From Pseudomonadota bacterium (GTDB taxonomy: Bacteria > Pseudomonadota > Alphaproteobacteria > Rhizobiales > Pleomorphomonadaceae): DNA of 64,000 nt. The position numbers and the translations under genes are program-made. The DNA is taken from positions 1 to 64,000 of the forward strand of contig JAEZHI010000018.1 in the NCBI GenBank assembly GCA_023436885.1, written 5' to 3'. The first letter of the stretch is position 1, and each line of letters starts with the position of its first letter. Under the pieces are notes generated by a model. That model was not told the DNA's origin and made no database searches. It was given only the letters and a program-made list of their open reading frames with translations. Below are positions 15,527 to 24,112 of this stretch, one piece after another.

Positions 15527-16366
15527 ATGGCCGATGATATCATCACCGCAGGCAAGGTCGCCGTGATCACAGGTGCGGCGCGCGGTATCGGGCGGGCAGC
15601 CGCGCTGCGCTTTGCCCAGCGTGGCATGAAGCTGGTTCTTGCCGACGTCCTTGGTAGCGAACTTGCGGCGACCGCTTCGGCAGCCAAGGCTGCGGGCAGC
15701 CCGGATACCATCGCCGTTCCGACCGATGTCGGCGATAGGAATGCGGTGGAGGCATTGGCAGCGGCGACCTTCGAACGCTTTGGCGGCGTCGACGTGCTGA
15801 TGAACAACGCGGCGATCGGCGAGGGCGGTGGTGTTCTCGAAAATCCCGACAACTGGCGCAAGCTGATGGACGTCAATCTCTGGGGTGTCATCAACGGCGT
15901 GCAGAGTTTCGTGCCCAGGATGATCGAGGGCGGCAACGCCGGCTATGTCATCAATACCGGCTCCAAGCAGGGTATCACCACGCCGCCGGGCAATGCCGCT
16001 TACAACACCTCCAAGGCAGCGGTAAAAGTGGTCACCGAACAGCTGGCCCATGAGCTACGCACGCGCGGAAGCCGGCTCAGTGCTCATCTCCTGGTCCCAG
16101 GTTGGACATTTACCGGCCTGACTGCTGCCGACCCGAAGGCCGAAAAGCCGGCTGGCGCCTGGCACGCGGTGGAGGTTGTGGACTTCATGCTCGCGGCGCT
16201 TCAGAAGGGCGACTTCTATATCCTCTGCCCGGATAACGAGACGCCCCGCAGGCTCGACGAGAAGCGCATGGCCTGGGCGATGGGTGACATCATCGACAAC
16301 CGTCCGGCCTTGTCGCGCTGGCATCCCGACTACAAGGACGCTTTCGCGTCCTACCTCAAGGAATGA
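15527..16366 (+). CDS. Short-chain dehydrogenase/reductase
   Basis: A 279-residue classical SDR. The cofactor motif TGAARGIG is at residues 16-23, with NNAAIG near 93, an active-site region INTGSKQGIT near 144 and the catalytic pair in YNTSKAAVK near 161. GGGAGG is upstream of the ATG. An aspartate at the end of the second strand (LVLADV) suggests preference for NAD. The substrate is unknown. It occupies the place where ruvB is usually found, 50 bases after ruvA. Confidence 0.9.
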   Translation: MADDIITAGKVAVITGAARGIGRAAALRFAQRGMKLVLADVLGSELAATASAAKAAGSPDTIAVPTDVGDRNAVEALAAATFERFGGVDVLMNNAAIGEGGGVLENPDNWRKLMDVNLWGVINGVQSFVPRMIEGGNAGYVINTGSKQGITTPPGNAAYNTSKAAVKVVTEQLAHELRTRGSRLSAHLLVPGWTFTGLTAADPKAEKPAGAWHAVEVVDFMLAALQKGDFYILCPDNETPRRLDEKRMAWAMGDIIDNRPALSRWHPDYKDAFASYLKE

Positions 16367-16442
16367 TGTCTAGGAGAGTGGTGCCCAGAAGCGCGGCGTC
16401 CTGGCTCCCCCCGAATGGGCATGGCAAACCATGGCACGCCCT

Positions 16443-16488
16443 GAGTCCTGATGACTCCAGGGGACTCACAATGAGCTCACATGGACTC
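16443..16488. promoter_or_regulatory. Cluster of four phased GANTC (CcrM) sites
   Basis: GANTC pentamers occur at 16443-16447, 16453-16457, 16463-16467 and 16484-16488, that is at intervals of 10, 10 and 21 bases, close to whole turns of the helix. The cluster lies in the intergenic region between the convergent SDR and secreted-protein genes. GANTC is the CcrM methylation target in alphaproteobacteria. The array could be a degenerate short repeat, a protein-binding array, or part of a 3' end structure. Confidence 0.45.
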
Positions 16489-16516
16489 GGCTGAGTTCGT
16501 AGGGCTTAGTTGGGGC

Positions 16517-17578
16517 TTAGTTGGTTATGACCTTGTGCTCCGGCGTTGCAAGGACTTCGACGTCGGCGTCCTCGCCGGAAACGACACTAACGATCCGTTG
16601 GAACTGGCCGTCCTCGTGATTGGCAATGACCGTGTAGTCGCCTTCGGCCAGCACGAAAGACGGGAAAGCGCCGACGCCTGATGTCACAAGGTCGCCGGCT
16701 TGGGTCAGGATCGACCAGCGCGTGTCGGCAATGGCTTCGCCGCCCTCGCTGCTCACCAATTTCAGAGTGATCTTGGCGGCTTTCTCCGTCAGCGTTATGT
16801 CGGACAGCTTCCCGGCCTTCACGTCAATGTCGGCTGTGGTGCGGGCGTTGGCGTCGCCGTAGTTGGCAGTGACGTTATACGTCTTTGCCGGCAGCCGGAC
16901 GATGGTTCCCGGGGCGATGTTGAGAGCCACCGCTTTTGGTTCGCCGTGCGAATCGAGCTCCTGCGAAAAGATGTCAAACTTGAGGTCATCCTTGTCGAGG
17001 CGCGGCCGGTCCTTGCCTGTGATGGCATAGAGGCGGACCCCACCGGCATTGAGCACGACCGTGTCGGTCTTCAAGCCGTTGCCGACGACGACATGCTCGG
17101 TGGTGCCGGCATATCCGAAACCGCAATAGACGAAATAGCCGCCGGGTTTCAGGACGAATTCAGCCGAGCCGCCATGGCGTTCGGCCACCAGTTCTCGGCT
17201 GCCGTCAGGTCCTTGCGCCTCGGCGAAGATGCGCCAGACAACGCCGGCGCCGATCGGTGGGCCTTCAGGTGTCAGTTTGGCCGTCAGGGATAGCGTTGCA
17301 GTTTCGCGGGGCGCCGTGTTCGACAAAGGCTTTGTCTCGACGGGCGCGCTGGTACTGGGGGCATAAGGCGTGACGGCTTGGGGGAGCGGCGGGGGAGCCA
17401 CGCCGGGCGGCAATAGTTGAAGCGGCCCCGACCCTGGCTGCATGATACCGGGCTTTGCGCTTCCGGGAGCGCCGCCAGGACCACCTGGCGGTCCATTCTG
17501 GGCGAATGACGGCGTTGCAGCCATCAGGACGATGGCCACAGAAATCCATCTATTGCGCGGCGTTTTCCAGCGCGCCAT
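16517..17578 (-). CDS. Secreted proline-rich protein of unknown function
   Basis: A 353-residue protein with a signal peptide (basic MARWKTPRNR, hydrophobic core WISVAIVLMAA, cleavage probably after PSFA near residue 26). A proline/glycine-rich linker spans about 28-90. The rest (about 95-350) looks like several beta-sandwich repeats: GGYFVYCGFGYAG, PAKTYNVTANYGDA and AEGDYTVIANHEDG recur in similar settings, as in carboxypeptidase-regulatory-like or DUF4198-type domains. It is likely periplasmic or exported. I do not recognise a named family. Confidence 0.7.
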   Translation of the reverse strand: MARWKTPRNRWISVAIVLMAATPSFAQNGPPGGPGGAPGSAKPGIMQPGSGPLQLLPPGVAPPPLPQAVTPYAPSTSAPVETKPLSNTAPRETATLSLTAKLTPEGPPIGAGVVWRIFAEAQGPDGSRELVAERHGGSAEFVLKPGGYFVYCGFGYAGTTEHVVVGNGLKTDTVVLNAGGVRLYAITGKDRPRLDKDDLKFDIFSQELDSHGEPKAVALNIAPGTIVRLPAKTYNVTANYGDANARTTADIDVKAGKLSDITLTEKAAKITLKLVSSEGGEAIADTRWSILTQAGDLVTSGVGAFPSFVLAEGDYTVIANHEDGQFQRIVSVVSGEDADVEVLATPEHKVITN

Positions 17579-17848
17579 GCCCCGGCGTCTCCCAACCGTC
17601 TCGATGTTCTCTCCCGGAAGTCTTCGCCGATCATCGTGGTGATTTCAAGTCCGGTGGCCGGATATGGACAGGTGCCTCTGGTGTCTCCGGCATGCTTTCC
17701 GCAACACCGCTCCAAGGTTATGCTGATGCCAACGCACCGCAGCTCTGAGAGCGCGTGTCGTCCATGCCGGTGTTTTCGAGGTGTTTTCTCAACGAACAAT
17801 TGGCGATATGCCGGTATTACCGTTGCAGTTCCCTGGAGCCCCGCCTCA

Positions 17849-18418
17849 ATGAACGCCACTCTCGACTTGCTGCTTACCCGCCGCTCCGTGCCGGCCCAGA
17901 TGCTCGCTGCACCTGGTCCAAGTGCCGAGGAGTTGCAGACGCTGCTTACCATCGCCTCACGTGTCCCCGATCACGGCAAGCTGGCACCTTGGCGCTTCAT
18001 CATCTTTGAGGGCGAAGCCCGCGAGGAGGCTGGACGGCAAATGGCAAGGATTGCCGAGGAACGCCAGCCGGATATCTCCCTCTCCCGTCTCGAAGAGGAA
18101 CGACAGCGGTTTTCCAAAGCTCCGTTGGTCGTCGCCGTGGTGGGGCGCGCCAGCGTGCATCCGAAGATCCCGGTGATCGAACAGGTCTACTCGGCCGGCG
18201 CCGTTTGCATGAACCTGGAGATCGCCGCCCATGCCATGGGTTACGCCGCCTGCTGGCTGACCGACTGGATCGCCTATGACGCCGAGGCGCGGGCCGCGCT
18301 TGGTCTTGTCATCGACGAAACGATCGTCGGCTTCATCCACATCGGCACGCCAACCATCAAGCCGACCGACCGGCCGCGCCCGGATCTCGAAACGATTGTC
18401 AGCCGCTTCGGTGGGTGA
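17849..18418 (+). CDS. Nitroreductase family protein (YdjA-like)
   Basis: A 189-residue flavin oxidoreductase. The N-terminal LLLTRRSV and PDHGKLAPWRF are the FMN-binding arginine-rich and DHGKLxPWRF motifs of the YdjA/NfsB-type nitroreductases. The central QVYSAGAVCMNLEIAAHAMGYAACWLT is the family flavin-site helix. The start at 17849 fits the family N-terminus; an open frame extends upstream but lacks family sequence there. The physiological substrate is unknown. It converges on the beta-propeller gene with a terminator-like palindrome between them. Confidence 0.87.
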   Translation: MNATLDLLLTRRSVPAQMLAAPGPSAEELQTLLTIASRVPDHGKLAPWRFIIFEGEAREEAGRQMARIAEERQPDISLSRLEEERQRFSKAPLVVAVVGRASVHPKIPVIEQVYSAGAVCMNLEIAAHAMGYAACWLTDWIAYDAEARAALGLVIDETIVGFIHIGTPTIKPTDRPRPDLETIVSRFGG

Positions 18419-18462
18419 GGGTGGCGACTCGTTTGCCACCAAGCCTAGCCAGAACGACAATC

Positions 18463-18524
18463 TAGAGCTTGTTGTTGCATTGTTTTTTGCGGAAAGCCGG
18501 TTTCTGCTTTTCCGCAAAATGCTC
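18463..18524. repeat. Palindromic intergenic element acting as bidirectional terminator candidate
   Basis: TTTTGCGGAAA (18485-18495) pairs perfectly with TTTCCGCAAAA (18509-18519), and an outer GAGC/GCTC pair encloses it after a TAGAGC start. The form (TAGAGC, then a stem containing CCGNAAA and a CCGGTTT-like loop) resembles interspersed palindromes common between genes in Hyphomicrobiales. It lies between two convergent genes and could end transcription in both directions. Confidence 0.5.
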
Positions 18525-18576
18525 GCGGGGAAGCTTGGGTTGGCGGGAAGGCTGGCGCTGTTCTCTTCAGTGCGCT

Positions 18577-19218
18577 TTATTTGGGCCTTCCGGCACGGCG
18601 GACGACTCGAAGTTTTCCGCTGCTTCCTCCACCGCAATAGAAGCGATCACGTCCATCTGACTCGAGGCCGGACAGGCCCGTTCCCGGTGGCACGTCCAGT
18701 CTTTCCAGCACTTCGCCGGTCCTGGCGTCGATGTGGCGCAGATCACTTCCCTCGTCATCCCAGGTGCCGTGCCAAAGTTCTCCGTCCACCCAGGTGACGC
18801 CGGTAACAAACCGGTCGGATTCGATGGTGCGCAGCAACGCACCGGTCTCGGGATCCACCTGATGTATTTTCCGTCCGCGATGCTGGCCAACCCAAAGCGA
18901 GCCCTCTGCCCAGGCAAGCCCTGAGTCGCCGCCATTGCCAGGCGCCGGTATCGTGGCGACGATCGCGCCGGTCTCAGGATCGATTTTGCGGATCGTCTTG
19001 TCGGCAATCTGGAACAGGTGCTTGCCGTCGAAAGCGGTTCCCGCCTGCGCTGGCATGTCGAACGACCGAAGGATTTCACCGGTTTCGGGATCCAGGGCAT
19101 TCAGTCGTGTGACGCTTGCGAACCAGACATGAGTGCCGTCGAATGTGACGCCTGCCACCTGTTCGACGCCGGGAAAGGGGCCGTACTCACGGAGAATTTC
19201 GGCGGAGAGCTGTTTCAT
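18577..19218 (-). CDS. Beta-propeller protein (glutamine cyclotransferase/Vgb-like)
   Basis: A 213-residue protein of repeated four-stranded blades with the recurrent unit I/LDPETGxxxxT/S (LNALDPETGEILRSF, RKIDPETGAIVATI, HQVDPETGALLRTI, RHIDARTGEVLERL). This is typical of YncE/Vgb-like and glutamine cyclotransferase-like propellers. There is no signal peptide. It starts nine bases after the stop of the HTH regulator gene on the same strand, so the two form an operon. The ligand or enzyme activity is unknown. Confidence 0.72.
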   Translation of the reverse strand: MKQLSAEILREYGPFPGVEQVAGVTFDGTHVWFASVTRLNALDPETGEILRSFDMPAQAGTAFDGKHLFQIADKTIRKIDPETGAIVATIPAPGNGGDSGLAWAEGSLWVGQHRGRKIHQVDPETGALLRTIESDRFVTGVTWVDGELWHGTWDDEGSDLRHIDARTGEVLERLDVPPGTGLSGLESDGRDRFYCGGGSSGKLRVVRRAGRPK

Positions 19219-19227
19219 GTGCCTATC

Positions 19228-20496
19228 CTAAACGGATATGCCCGCGGTGGGGAGCAACAAACTTGTCGGGAATCCAGGGACGTTCGAAGCGATCCAGCGA
19301 CATGCGCGGCCGCGCCCGAAGCGCTCCACCTTCCCCTGGCGTAGAAGCTCTTCGAGGGCGCGCTGGACGGTTCTTGGGCTTATGTTCAAGGCCAACGCCA
19401 GAGCGGAACTCGACCATGCCTGGCCGTCGGCGAGGAGAGCCAGCAGGTCAGCGTGGTCATCTTCGACAGGTGGGGCCAGTACGGCTATACCCCTTTCGGC
19501 CCGGGGGAGAAGGGCAAAGCCTCGCTGGGTTGCCGTCAGCGTCGCCAGCGGTTGGAGCGCTTCGCGTAACCGGGCGATGTCGACACGCAATCTTGCTCGG
19601 TGCGATTCATCGGATTGTCGGGTGTGAAAGGCGCGCTTCAGAAGAAGCTCTCGAGGCGCATCGTCCGGCCACGATTCTGCGAGCGTTCGAACAAGGGTCA
19701 GCAGAACAGGACGCGTGGTCAGCGAGACGGAGGTCGTTCCCATCCGCACGACATTCCGGCATGCGTCCACGATCAGCACGTCGGAGCTCAGCAGCGTTTC
19801 CACCTCATCCAGCCGAAGCGATCGCTCTGTAGCGTGGGATATGAGGCGCGCCGCCGGTGCTTGCAATGCCCTCCCTGCCTGTTCCACTTCGGCTAGAAGC
19901 GGCGCAATGCCGGTCTCCTTGGCGATCCGATAGGCCTGCGCGAGAGCAATTTTCGCTGGCTCTGCCTTGATGCGCCGAATGGCTAGTCCCGCCAGGACCA
20001 ATTGGCGGCCGACTTCGGAGGGGCGCGGCAACGCTTTGGCCTCGATATCGTTGAGTAGCATCTCGGCTTGGTCAAGGTTGCCGATCAGCAACAGGCGGCG
20101 GGCTTCGAGATAGCCGGCATGGGCAGCATTGGCCTTGTCGCCGGCGGCAATCAGTGCCATTCGCGCCGTATTAAGCGCTGACGACGTTCGGCCGAGGTCG
20201 CGGGAAACCAGCGCAATTTCCGCGTCTGCGACCATGCAGCGTGCGCGGGCCAACGGATTTCTCGGCCCGAATTCCCGTATAGCGCCCCGTAGAAGCTCCC
20301 GCGCCCGGGCCAGATCGCCGAGCTGTGCCATCGCTATGCCACGCAGGGCCAGCGCCGGTGCATCCTGGCGCAGGGCAATGCCCTTGAGGGCTGAAAGCGG
20401 GTCGCCGGTCGCAAGTGCGCGCCCTGCCGCGGCAATCAATGGATCCATTGAAATCCCGCCATACTTGTAACTCCCGGCGAGCGGTTCATCCGACAT
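19228..20496 (-). CDS. Double winged-helix transcriptional regulator with N-terminal helical repeats
   Basis: A 422-residue cytoplasmic protein. Residues about 20-220 are helical repeats of TPR character (ALALRGIAMAQLGDLARARE). Residues about 235-335 look like an OmpR/BTAD-type winged helix (TTRPVLLTLVRTLAESW, RARLRVDIARLREAL). Residues about 345-410 hold a second HTH (SSALALALNISPRTVQRALEELLRQGKVERFG). It is co-transcribed with the downstream propeller gene and divergent from a small membrane protein and a DUF899 gene, which it may control. An internal ATG at 20448 is a possible start. Confidence 0.72.
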   Translation of the reverse strand: MSDEPLAGSYKYGGISMDPLIAAAGRALATGDPLSALKGIALRQDAPALALRGIAMAQLGDLARARELLRGAIREFGPRNPLARARCMVADAEIALVSRDLGRTSSALNTARMALIAAGDKANAAHAGYLEARRLLLIGNLDQAEMLLNDIEAKALPRPSEVGRQLVLAGLAIRRIKAEPAKIALAQAYRIAKETGIAPLLAEVEQAGRALQAPAARLISHATERSLRLDEVETLLSSDVLIVDACRNVVRMGTTSVSLTTRPVLLTLVRTLAESWPDDAPRELLLKRAFHTRQSDESHRARLRVDIARLREALQPLATLTATQRGFALLPRAERGIAVLAPPVEDDHADLLALLADGQAWSSSALALALNISPRTVQRALEELLRQGKVERFGRGRACRWIASNVPGFPTSLLLPTAGISV

Positions 20497-20545
20497 AGCC
20501 TCAGCCTATCACATCGCAAGCAACCCAACTGACGGAGGTTCAGAC

Positions 20546-20821
20546 GTGATGAGGCTAGCCGCAACTGAGACCGCAGACCGGATTGGCAGGACCGCCACCG
20601 ATGCCCCTGGCTGGCTCGGGTTGGCGGCGGCTCCAACCTTCACATTCATGGCTTTGGCCAGCGCTCTCGATACGCCCGACATGAGCGTTTGCGCAGCCAT
20701 GCCTTCCTGGATGCCGGTCAACGACATGGCACTGATGTATCTGCTGATGAGCCTTTTCCACCTGCCGCCTTGGCTAAGGCTGCTTTCCCATCGTTTCGCA
20801 ACGCCGCTTCGGCAAAACTGA
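20546..20821 (+). CDS. Small membrane-associated protein preceding DUF899 gene
   Basis: A 91-residue protein (GTG at 20546, or ATG at 20549) with GGAGG at 20534-20538. Hydrophobic stretches at about 22-40 and 58-78 (MALMYLLMSLFHLPPWLRLL) suggest one or two membrane segments. It ends 12 bases before the DUF899 start and is likely co-transcribed with it. I do not recognise a family. Confidence 0.6.
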   Translation: MMRLAATETADRIGRTATDAPGWLGLAAAPTFTFMALASALDTPDMSVCAAMPSWMPVNDMALMYLLMSLFHLPPWLRLLSHRFATPLRQN

Positions 20822-20833
20822 AGGAGATTGAGA

Positions 20834-21526
20834 ATGCAACACGCCGTAGTCTCGCACGACGAATGGCTGTCCGCCCGGTTGGATCTTTTGAAAGCGGAAA
20901 AGGAACTCACTCAGCTTGGCGATCGCGTTGCCGAGCGACGGCTGGCCTTGCCGTGGGTGCGGATCGACAAGGACTATACGTTCGATACGCTCGATGGTCC
21001 TCGGTCGCTGGCCGATCTGTTCGGTGGCCGTTCTCAACTCCTTGTTCAGCATTTCATGCTGGCGCCCGGATGGCAGCAAGGCTGTCGGAGTTGCTCCTTC
21101 ATGGCCGATCATACCGATGGCATGAACCGGCACCTCTTTCAGCACGACGTCACGATGATTGCCGTGTCACGGGCTCCGCTTGTCGAGATCGAGCGCTTCC
21201 GCCAACGCATGGGCTGGCAATTTCCATGGGTCTCTTCGAACGGCAGCTCGTTCAATTATGATTTCCGCGTCAGTTTCACCCCCGAAGAGGTCGCAAGCGG
21301 TCGTGTGGATTACAACTTCGGCCAGCGGAAAGCGGTCGGCGAGGAATTGCCCGGTGTCAGCGCCTTTTTCAAGGACGAGACTGGCAATGTCTTTCACACC
21401 TATTCGACGTTCGGACGGGGCGTCGAAGTGATGATGGGAACCTACGCCATGCTCGACATCGCGCCGAGAGGCCGAAATGAAGAGACGGGGATGGACTGGG
21501 TGCGACACCACGATCGCTACCAGTAG
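20834..21526 (+). CDS. DUF899 family thioredoxin-like protein
   Basis: A 230-residue member of DUF899 (thioredoxin/AhpC-like fold). Landmarks are the N-terminal VVSHDEWLSARLDLLKAEKE, the central LVQHFMLAPGWQQGCRSCSF with a CxxC-like pair, DVTMIAVSRAPLVEIERF, and the C-terminal VFHTYSTFGRGVEVMMGTY. AAGGAG precedes the ATG. These proteins are widespread but uncharacterised. A strong bidirectional terminator follows. Confidence 0.88.
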   Translation: MQHAVVSHDEWLSARLDLLKAEKELTQLGDRVAERRLALPWVRIDKDYTFDTLDGPRSLADLFGGRSQLLVQHFMLAPGWQQGCRSCSFMADHTDGMNRHLFQHDVTMIAVSRAPLVEIERFRQRMGWQFPWVSSNGSSFNYDFRVSFTPEEVASGRVDYNFGQRKAVGEELPGVSAFFKDETGNVFHTYSTFGRGVEVMMGTYAMLDIAPRGRNEETGMDWVRHHDRYQ

Positions 21527-21550
21527 GCACGTGTAGCGTCTGTTCGGCCA

Positions 21551-21583
21551 ATAAAAAAAGCGCCGTGGCGATCACGGCGCTTT
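21551..21583. terminator. Bidirectional terminator between DUF899 gene and cheR
   Basis: AAAGCGCCGTG (21557-21567) and CACGGCGCTTT (21573-21583) form a perfect 11-bp stem with a five-base loop, flanked by an A-run on the left and TTT on the right. It can terminate both the plus-strand DUF899 unit and the minus-strand che operon. Confidence 0.85.
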
Positions 21584-21602
21584 GTCTCTATAAGCGGCAA
21601 TA

Positions 21603-22475
21603 TCAGCCGACGCGGCCAGCGGTCGCCAGTATCGAACGACGCGGTGCGGCCTGGGCGGCGGCAGCCGCTGCCGGAATGTAGAGTCCGCGACGATCGGGAG
21701 CCGGCTTGAAAGCATCGGTGAGGCCGACAACCGTCTCGGCGGCGCCGAGGACCAGATAGCCGTCTGGCGCCATGATCTTCGAGATGCGTCCGAGGATGTC
21801 CACCTTGGTCGCCTGGTCGAAATAGATCAGCACGTTGCGGCAGAAGACGATGTCGAACTGGCCGAAGGATGCGAAGCTGTCGAGAAGGTTGAACTTCTTC
21901 CACTGCACCATCGAACGGAGCTCGGACGAAATGGTCCAGCTTTCGCCCTGCTGGGTGAAATACTTGAGCAGCAGCTGGATCGGCAGGCCGCGCTGTACTT
22001 CGAACTGGGTGTAGGTGCCCGCCTTGGCCCGGTCGAGCACCTCGTTGGAGATGTCGGTGCCGAGGATTTCGATCCGCCAGCCCATGAGCTGCCGTTCCAT
22101 TTCCTTGAGGCACATCGCCAGCGTGTAAGGTTCCTGGCCGGTCGAAGCAGCGGCGCACCAGATGCGGATCTTCTTCTGTGAGGCGCGCGCCTTCAGCATC
22201 TCCGGCATCATCATCTGCGTGAAGTGCTCGAAGGGCGTCTTGTCGCGATAGAAGAAGCTCTCGTTGGTTGTCATCGCCTCGACGACCGCTTCGGCAAGCG
22301 TCGTCTCGCGCGGTTCCTTCAGCTTGGCAACCAGCGCTGCAATCGACTGCAAGCCAGCCTTGCGGGCCACCGGCAGCAGACGGCTTTCAATGAGATATTG
22401 CTTCTCATTCGACAGGACGAGACCAGAGCGGGTCTTCAGGAACTGGCGCAGATAGTCATATTCCGCCGGATTCAT
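21603..22475 (-). CDS. cheR: Chemotaxis protein methyltransferase CheR
   Basis: A 290-residue SAM-dependent methyltransferase adding methyl groups to receptor glutamates. The N-terminal CheR_N domain (YDYLRQFLKTRSGLVL) is followed by the catalytic domain with RIWCAAASTGQEPYTLAM (SAM-binding), ILGTDIS and FDIVFCRNVLIYF. The ATG at 22475 overlaps the cheB stop by four bases, indicating translational coupling. It is the last gene of the che operon. Confidence 0.96.
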   Translation of the reverse strand: MNPAEYDYLRQFLKTRSGLVLSNEKQYLIESRLLPVARKAGLQSIAALVAKLKEPRETTLAEAVVEAMTTNESFFYRDKTPFEHFTQMMMPEMLKARASQKKIRIWCAAASTGQEPYTLAMCLKEMERQLMGWRIEILGTDISNEVLDRAKAGTYTQFEVQRGLPIQLLLKYFTQQGESWTISSELRSMVQWKKFNLLDSFASFGQFDIVFCRNVLIYFDQATKVDILGRISKIMAPDGYLVLGAAETVVGLTDAFKPAPDRRGLYIPAAAAAAQAAPRRSILATAGRVG

Positions 22476-23662
22476 GGACGGCCTCCGAGCAGGATCTTGG
22501 ACACCTTCCGGCCTATTTCGTTGAGCGGGAGAACGTCCGAGCACATTCCGGTGTGGGCGGCAGCGCCGGGCATGCCCCAGACCACCGAGGTTTCCTCATC
22601 CTGTGCGATAGCACTGCCTCCGATCTCGCCGATCTTGCGAACGCCTTCGGCGCCGTCGGATCCCATGCCGGTCAGCACGACGGCGAGTGTCGCCGTGCCG
22701 TAGATTTCCGCCACCGACTTGAACAGCGGGTCGACGGCGGGCTTGCAGAAGTTGACGGGTGGCGCGTCGCTGAGCTTGATGACGACATCGTTGCCATTCT
22801 TGGCGAGCAGCATGTGCTTGCCACCGGGCGCCACATAGATGTGCCCAGCCTGGATGACCTCGCCATCACGACCTTCACTGGCCGGCCGACCAGCCGCCTT
22901 GGTGATGTGTTCGGCGAGAATGGCGGTGAATGTCGGCGGCATGTGCTGGGTGAGCACCACCGGAACCATGCCGATCGCCGAGCCAATTTCTCCGAACAGC
23001 GTGTTGAGGGCCTGCGGGCCGCCGGTGGAGGATCCGATGGTCAGGATGCGCGGCCGCGCCGAGGAATAGGAACGGATGGTGAAGGAGCTGGGCCGTGACG
23101 CACGAAGCGCGCCTGACGGTGCGACAGGAGCATTGGCCTGCAAGGCGCCTGTCAGGGATCGCGCCATCGGTCGGCCGCCGACGGGAGCCTGACCGGGCAG
23201 GCCGCGCTTCTTAGCCCGCATGCCGAGGTGCGTGACCTTCTCTATCAGCTCGCGGCGGAAGTCAGCCGACGTGGTAACCCCGGAGTTGGACTCAGGCTTC
23301 GGCACATAGTCGGCGGCGCCCAGCGACAGCGCCTTCAGAGAAATCTCGGCGTTGCGGCGGGTCAGCGTCGAGGCAACGACCACAACAAGGTTTTTCTTCT
23401 TCTCGATGAGTAGCGGCAGAGCTGTGAGCCCGTCCATGTCCGGCATCTCGATATCGAGAACCACGACATCGGGATTAGACCGCAGAACATCGTCCACGGC
23501 GAGGCGACCATTGCGATGGCTGGCGACCACGGCGAGGTTGGGTTCCTCGTCGAGCCAGCGTCCAACCAGGCCGCGAATGACAACGGAATCATCGACGACC
23601 ATCACGCGAATGGGGTCGGTGACGGCTCCGGAAGATGAGGGCGTGCGTGCGATGGCCGACAT
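22472..23662 (-). CDS. cheB: Chemotaxis response regulator methylesterase CheB
   Basis: A 396-residue CheB that removes methyl groups from receptors when phosphorylated by CheA. The receiver domain (about 18-135) has the acidic pair D24/D25 and phospho-acceptor D70 in VVVLDIEMPDMDG. The C-terminal catalytic domain shows the serine in IGSSTGGPQAL, the histidine in LTQHMPPTFT and the aspartate in GMGSDGAEGV. The start is taken at MSAIARTP (GGAG upstream); an ATG at 23749 would overlap cheY. A disordered linker joins the domains. Confidence 0.95.
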   Translation of the reverse strand: MSAIARTPSSSGAVTDPIRVMVVDDSVVIRGLVGRWLDEEPNLAVVASHRNGRLAVDDVLRSNPDVVVLDIEMPDMDGLTALPLLIEKKKNLVVVVASTLTRRNAEISLKALSLGAADYVPKPESNSGVTTSADFRRELIEKVTHLGMRAKKRGLPGQAPVGGRPMARSLTGALQANAPVAPSGALRASRPSSFTIRSYSSARPRILTIGSSTGGPQALNTLFGEIGSAIGMVPVVLTQHMPPTFTAILAEHITKAAGRPASEGRDGEVIQAGHIYVAPGGKHMLLAKNGNDVVIKLSDAPPVNFCKPAVDPLFKSVAEIYGTATLAVVLTGMGSDGAEGVRKIGEIGGSAIAQDEETSVVWGMPGAAAHTGMCSDVLPLNEIGRKVSKILLGGRP

Positions 23663-23699
23663 TGAATCGGTCTCCAATTCCGCTACGATCTTTGAACCG

Positions 23700-24065
23700 T
23701 CAGAGAAGCCCGACTTCCTGGAACTTGGCTTCGACAATTTCCCGATCAAAGGGCTTCATGATGTATTCGTTGGCGCCTGCCCGGATGGCGCGGGCAATGT
23801 GGCCCACGTCGTTCTCGGTGGTGCAGAACACCACCTTTGGCGTGTCGCCTCCGTCCAGCTTTCTAAGCTGGGCAAGGAATTCCAGGCCATCCATCACTGG
23901 CATGTTCCAGTCGAGCAAGATGGCATCCGGCATCGTCTCCTGGCACTTTTCGAGGGCCTGCTGGCCATCTTCGGCCTCGACGATGGTGAACGACAGATCC
24001 TCGAGAATGCGCCGGGCCACCTTGCGGATGACGCTCGAGTCGTCGACCACGAGACAGGTCTTCAT
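23700..24065 (-). CDS. cheY: Chemotaxis response regulator CheY
   Basis: A 121-residue single receiver domain. It has D8/D9 (LVVDDSS), phospho-acceptor D52 (ILLDWNMPVMDG), the switch threonine at T82/T83 (FCTTEND) and K104 (IMKPFD). The protein is phosphorylated by CheA and would bind the flagellar motor or act as a phosphate sink. It sits between cheW and cheB on the same strand. Confidence 0.95.
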   Translation of the reverse strand: MKTCLVVDDSSVIRKVARRILEDLSFTIVEAEDGQQALEKCQETMPDAILLDWNMPVMDGLEFLAQLRKLDGGDTPKVVFCTTENDVGHIARAIRAGANEYIMKPFDREIVEAKFQEVGLL

Positions 24066-24112
24066 GTTTCACTCCTCACGGCGGTGACGCCGGCTTTCTT
24101 GGTTCGTCAGGT

